DNA of 64,000 nucleotides, from assembly GCF_018691265.1 (NCBI RefSeq), contig NW_024881316.1, positions 11,034,819-11,098,818 of the forward strand, given 5' to 3'. Below, piece by piece: positions 62,940 through 64,000 of the stretch. Source of the DNA: Tyto alba. Its lineage: Eukaryota > Chordata > Aves > Strigiformes > Tytonidae. Under the pieces are notes generated by a model. That model was not told where the DNA came from. It worked only from the letters and a program-made list of their open reading frames with translations, and did not search any database. A program made the position numbers and the translations under genes. The first letter of the stretch is position 1, and every line of letters begins with the position of its first letter.

Positions 62940-62961
62940 TTGAGCCATGCAAATGGCTCAA
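62940..62961. repeat. Perfect 9-bp inverted repeat with GCAA loop
   Basis: TTGAGCCAT and ATGGCTCAA flank GCAA. The centre reads ATGCAAAT, a consensus POU/Oct octamer, so the palindrome may matter as a protein site rather than as an RNA hairpin. No gene context is visible. Confidence 0.5.
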
Positions 62962-64000
62962 TCACTTTCAATGTGAAGTCTACAGCCCACTGTGGGTCTG
63001 TGGACTACTTCACTATAAAGAATTATGAAGAAAATAATTGCTATGATATATATTCCACAATTACATTGTAAAAAAATTCCTACAGCTGTGTGCATCTCCA
63101 CTGGAAATTTTCCAGGTTTCTATAAACAAAAAAAGAGATTGGTAACATACCTGATAGTTTCAAGCAGATTGTCTCCAACCCTACTAAAATCTTGGCATTC
63201 TCATTCTACCTGTTGATTATTTATATTCATCTTAACTAAAAAAGGAATGTACTTAAATGAAATGCAAGGGTGGGATACTGCACTTAGATTGTAGGCACTG
63301 TTGTATCTAAACTATGAATATTCATTTATTTGTGCAAGTCCAAACAAGGCAGGAAGGAAGAAAAAGAAGGAATGCTCAGATTTACTATTTAGCTTCCACA
63401 AGGACTTGCTGATTTGAGGCCAGCCTTGTGGCACAAACCCCAGAGTATGCTGGTAATGGCTCATGAAAACCTTTCCAATAGCTCAAATGGTACAAGCATC
63501 ACACACTCCCTTCACCCCAGCCCCTATCTGCTATGCCAATGGAGGGACAACAGGCTGGATTAAAGGAAACAAAAGTGTCATCTGTATGGCCACTACCAGC
63601 TGCTAAGAAGCTTGACAGCTTTTTACTTTCTTTATGCCCTAAGAACAATAGGACCTTAGAAAGTTATTGCTTCCTTATTTGGGCTGAAAGAGATACATCA
63701 CATTCCTCCCTCATGCCAAGCATCCGAGCAGGATGGCAGCACATACTCTGCTGTGGTGTGACCCAGCAACTATATTTGCATTGTATACCACAGTTTAACA
63801 AAGCTGCTTTGATTTCTATGCAGTGCGGTGCACCTCTGGGCTGTCCTCTGCCTTCATGGAACCCTCTCTTATTTAATTTGCTTAAATCCACATACATTCA
63901 GAAACGTCTGTTGCCACTGCTAGCATTTTCTTCCAGAAAATAACAGCCATACAAATATGGTCTCTGCATTCTCTTCAAGCATTTCTTCAATAAGAAACAG

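Larger units (their letters stand above)
60871..64000. other. Region expected to hold 5' SPACA1 exons
   Basis: Apart from the 62381-62455 candidate I recognise no further exon, although the cysteine-rich ectodomain exons of SPACA1 should lie on the minus strand here or beyond the window. Open frames such as 63533-63943 (+) show no domain. A perfect hairpin lies at 62940-62961. The remainder is plain AT-rich DNA. Confidence 0.4.

Noticed and set aside
63533..63943. 136-codon + strand frame
   Set aside because: No recognisable domain, and there is nothing to join it to.
1..64000. tRNA, rRNA, CRISPR, insertion sequence or operon features
   Set aside because: None was seen; the window has vertebrate gene structure throughout.

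Overview
The window is a stretch of vertebrate nuclear genome, almost certainly from a bird. It is mostly non-coding, with a single large intact coding exon, GT/AG splice signals, (A)n/(T)n tracts, and CR1-type LINE fragments including one (46971-47050) with the usual avian CR1 3' end. There is no bacterial, phage, CRISPR or operon-like content. The one complete gene is CNR1, the cannabinoid receptor 1, on the + strand. Its 473-residue intronless reading frame (29684-31105) was recognised by direct reading of the protein.

Layout. From 1 to about 15.5 kb lies upstream intergenic DNA with old CR1 and SINE remnants and an AT-rich degenerate tandem block at the very start. From about 15.5 to 17.35 kb there is a strong CpG island, full of long G and C homopolymers, that is the probable CNR1 promoter and non-coding exon 1; a good splice donor sits at 16750. 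An inferred intron of about 12.9 kb follows (16750-29622). It holds a segment near 18.0-18.5 kb open on both strands behind a strong splice acceptor, a MIR-like SINE and a small CpG-enriched patch at 26.0-26.4 kb. The coding exon starts at the acceptor ending 29622, and the 3' UTR runs about 4 kb to a likely poly(A) signal at 35144.

From 35.2 to 60.3 kb the sequence is intergenic, with microsatellites and several ancient CR1 3' ends. On the minus strand at 60.3-60.9 kb I recognise the transmembrane and cytoplasmic end of SPACA1 (sperm acrosome membrane-associated protein 1), which is convergent with CNR1 as in the human CNR1-SPACA1 neighbourhood. Its two visible exon pieces join in frame only through a GC-AG intron. 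An in-frame stop lies just upstream of the transmembrane part, so whether this copy is functional is open. A further 75-nt candidate exon lies at 62381-62455.

I found no new multi-gene system. The observations most worth checking are the state and splicing of SPACA1, the doubly open intronic segment, and the G-run-rich CNR1 promoter. All repeat family names are from memory of consensus patterns; no search was run.
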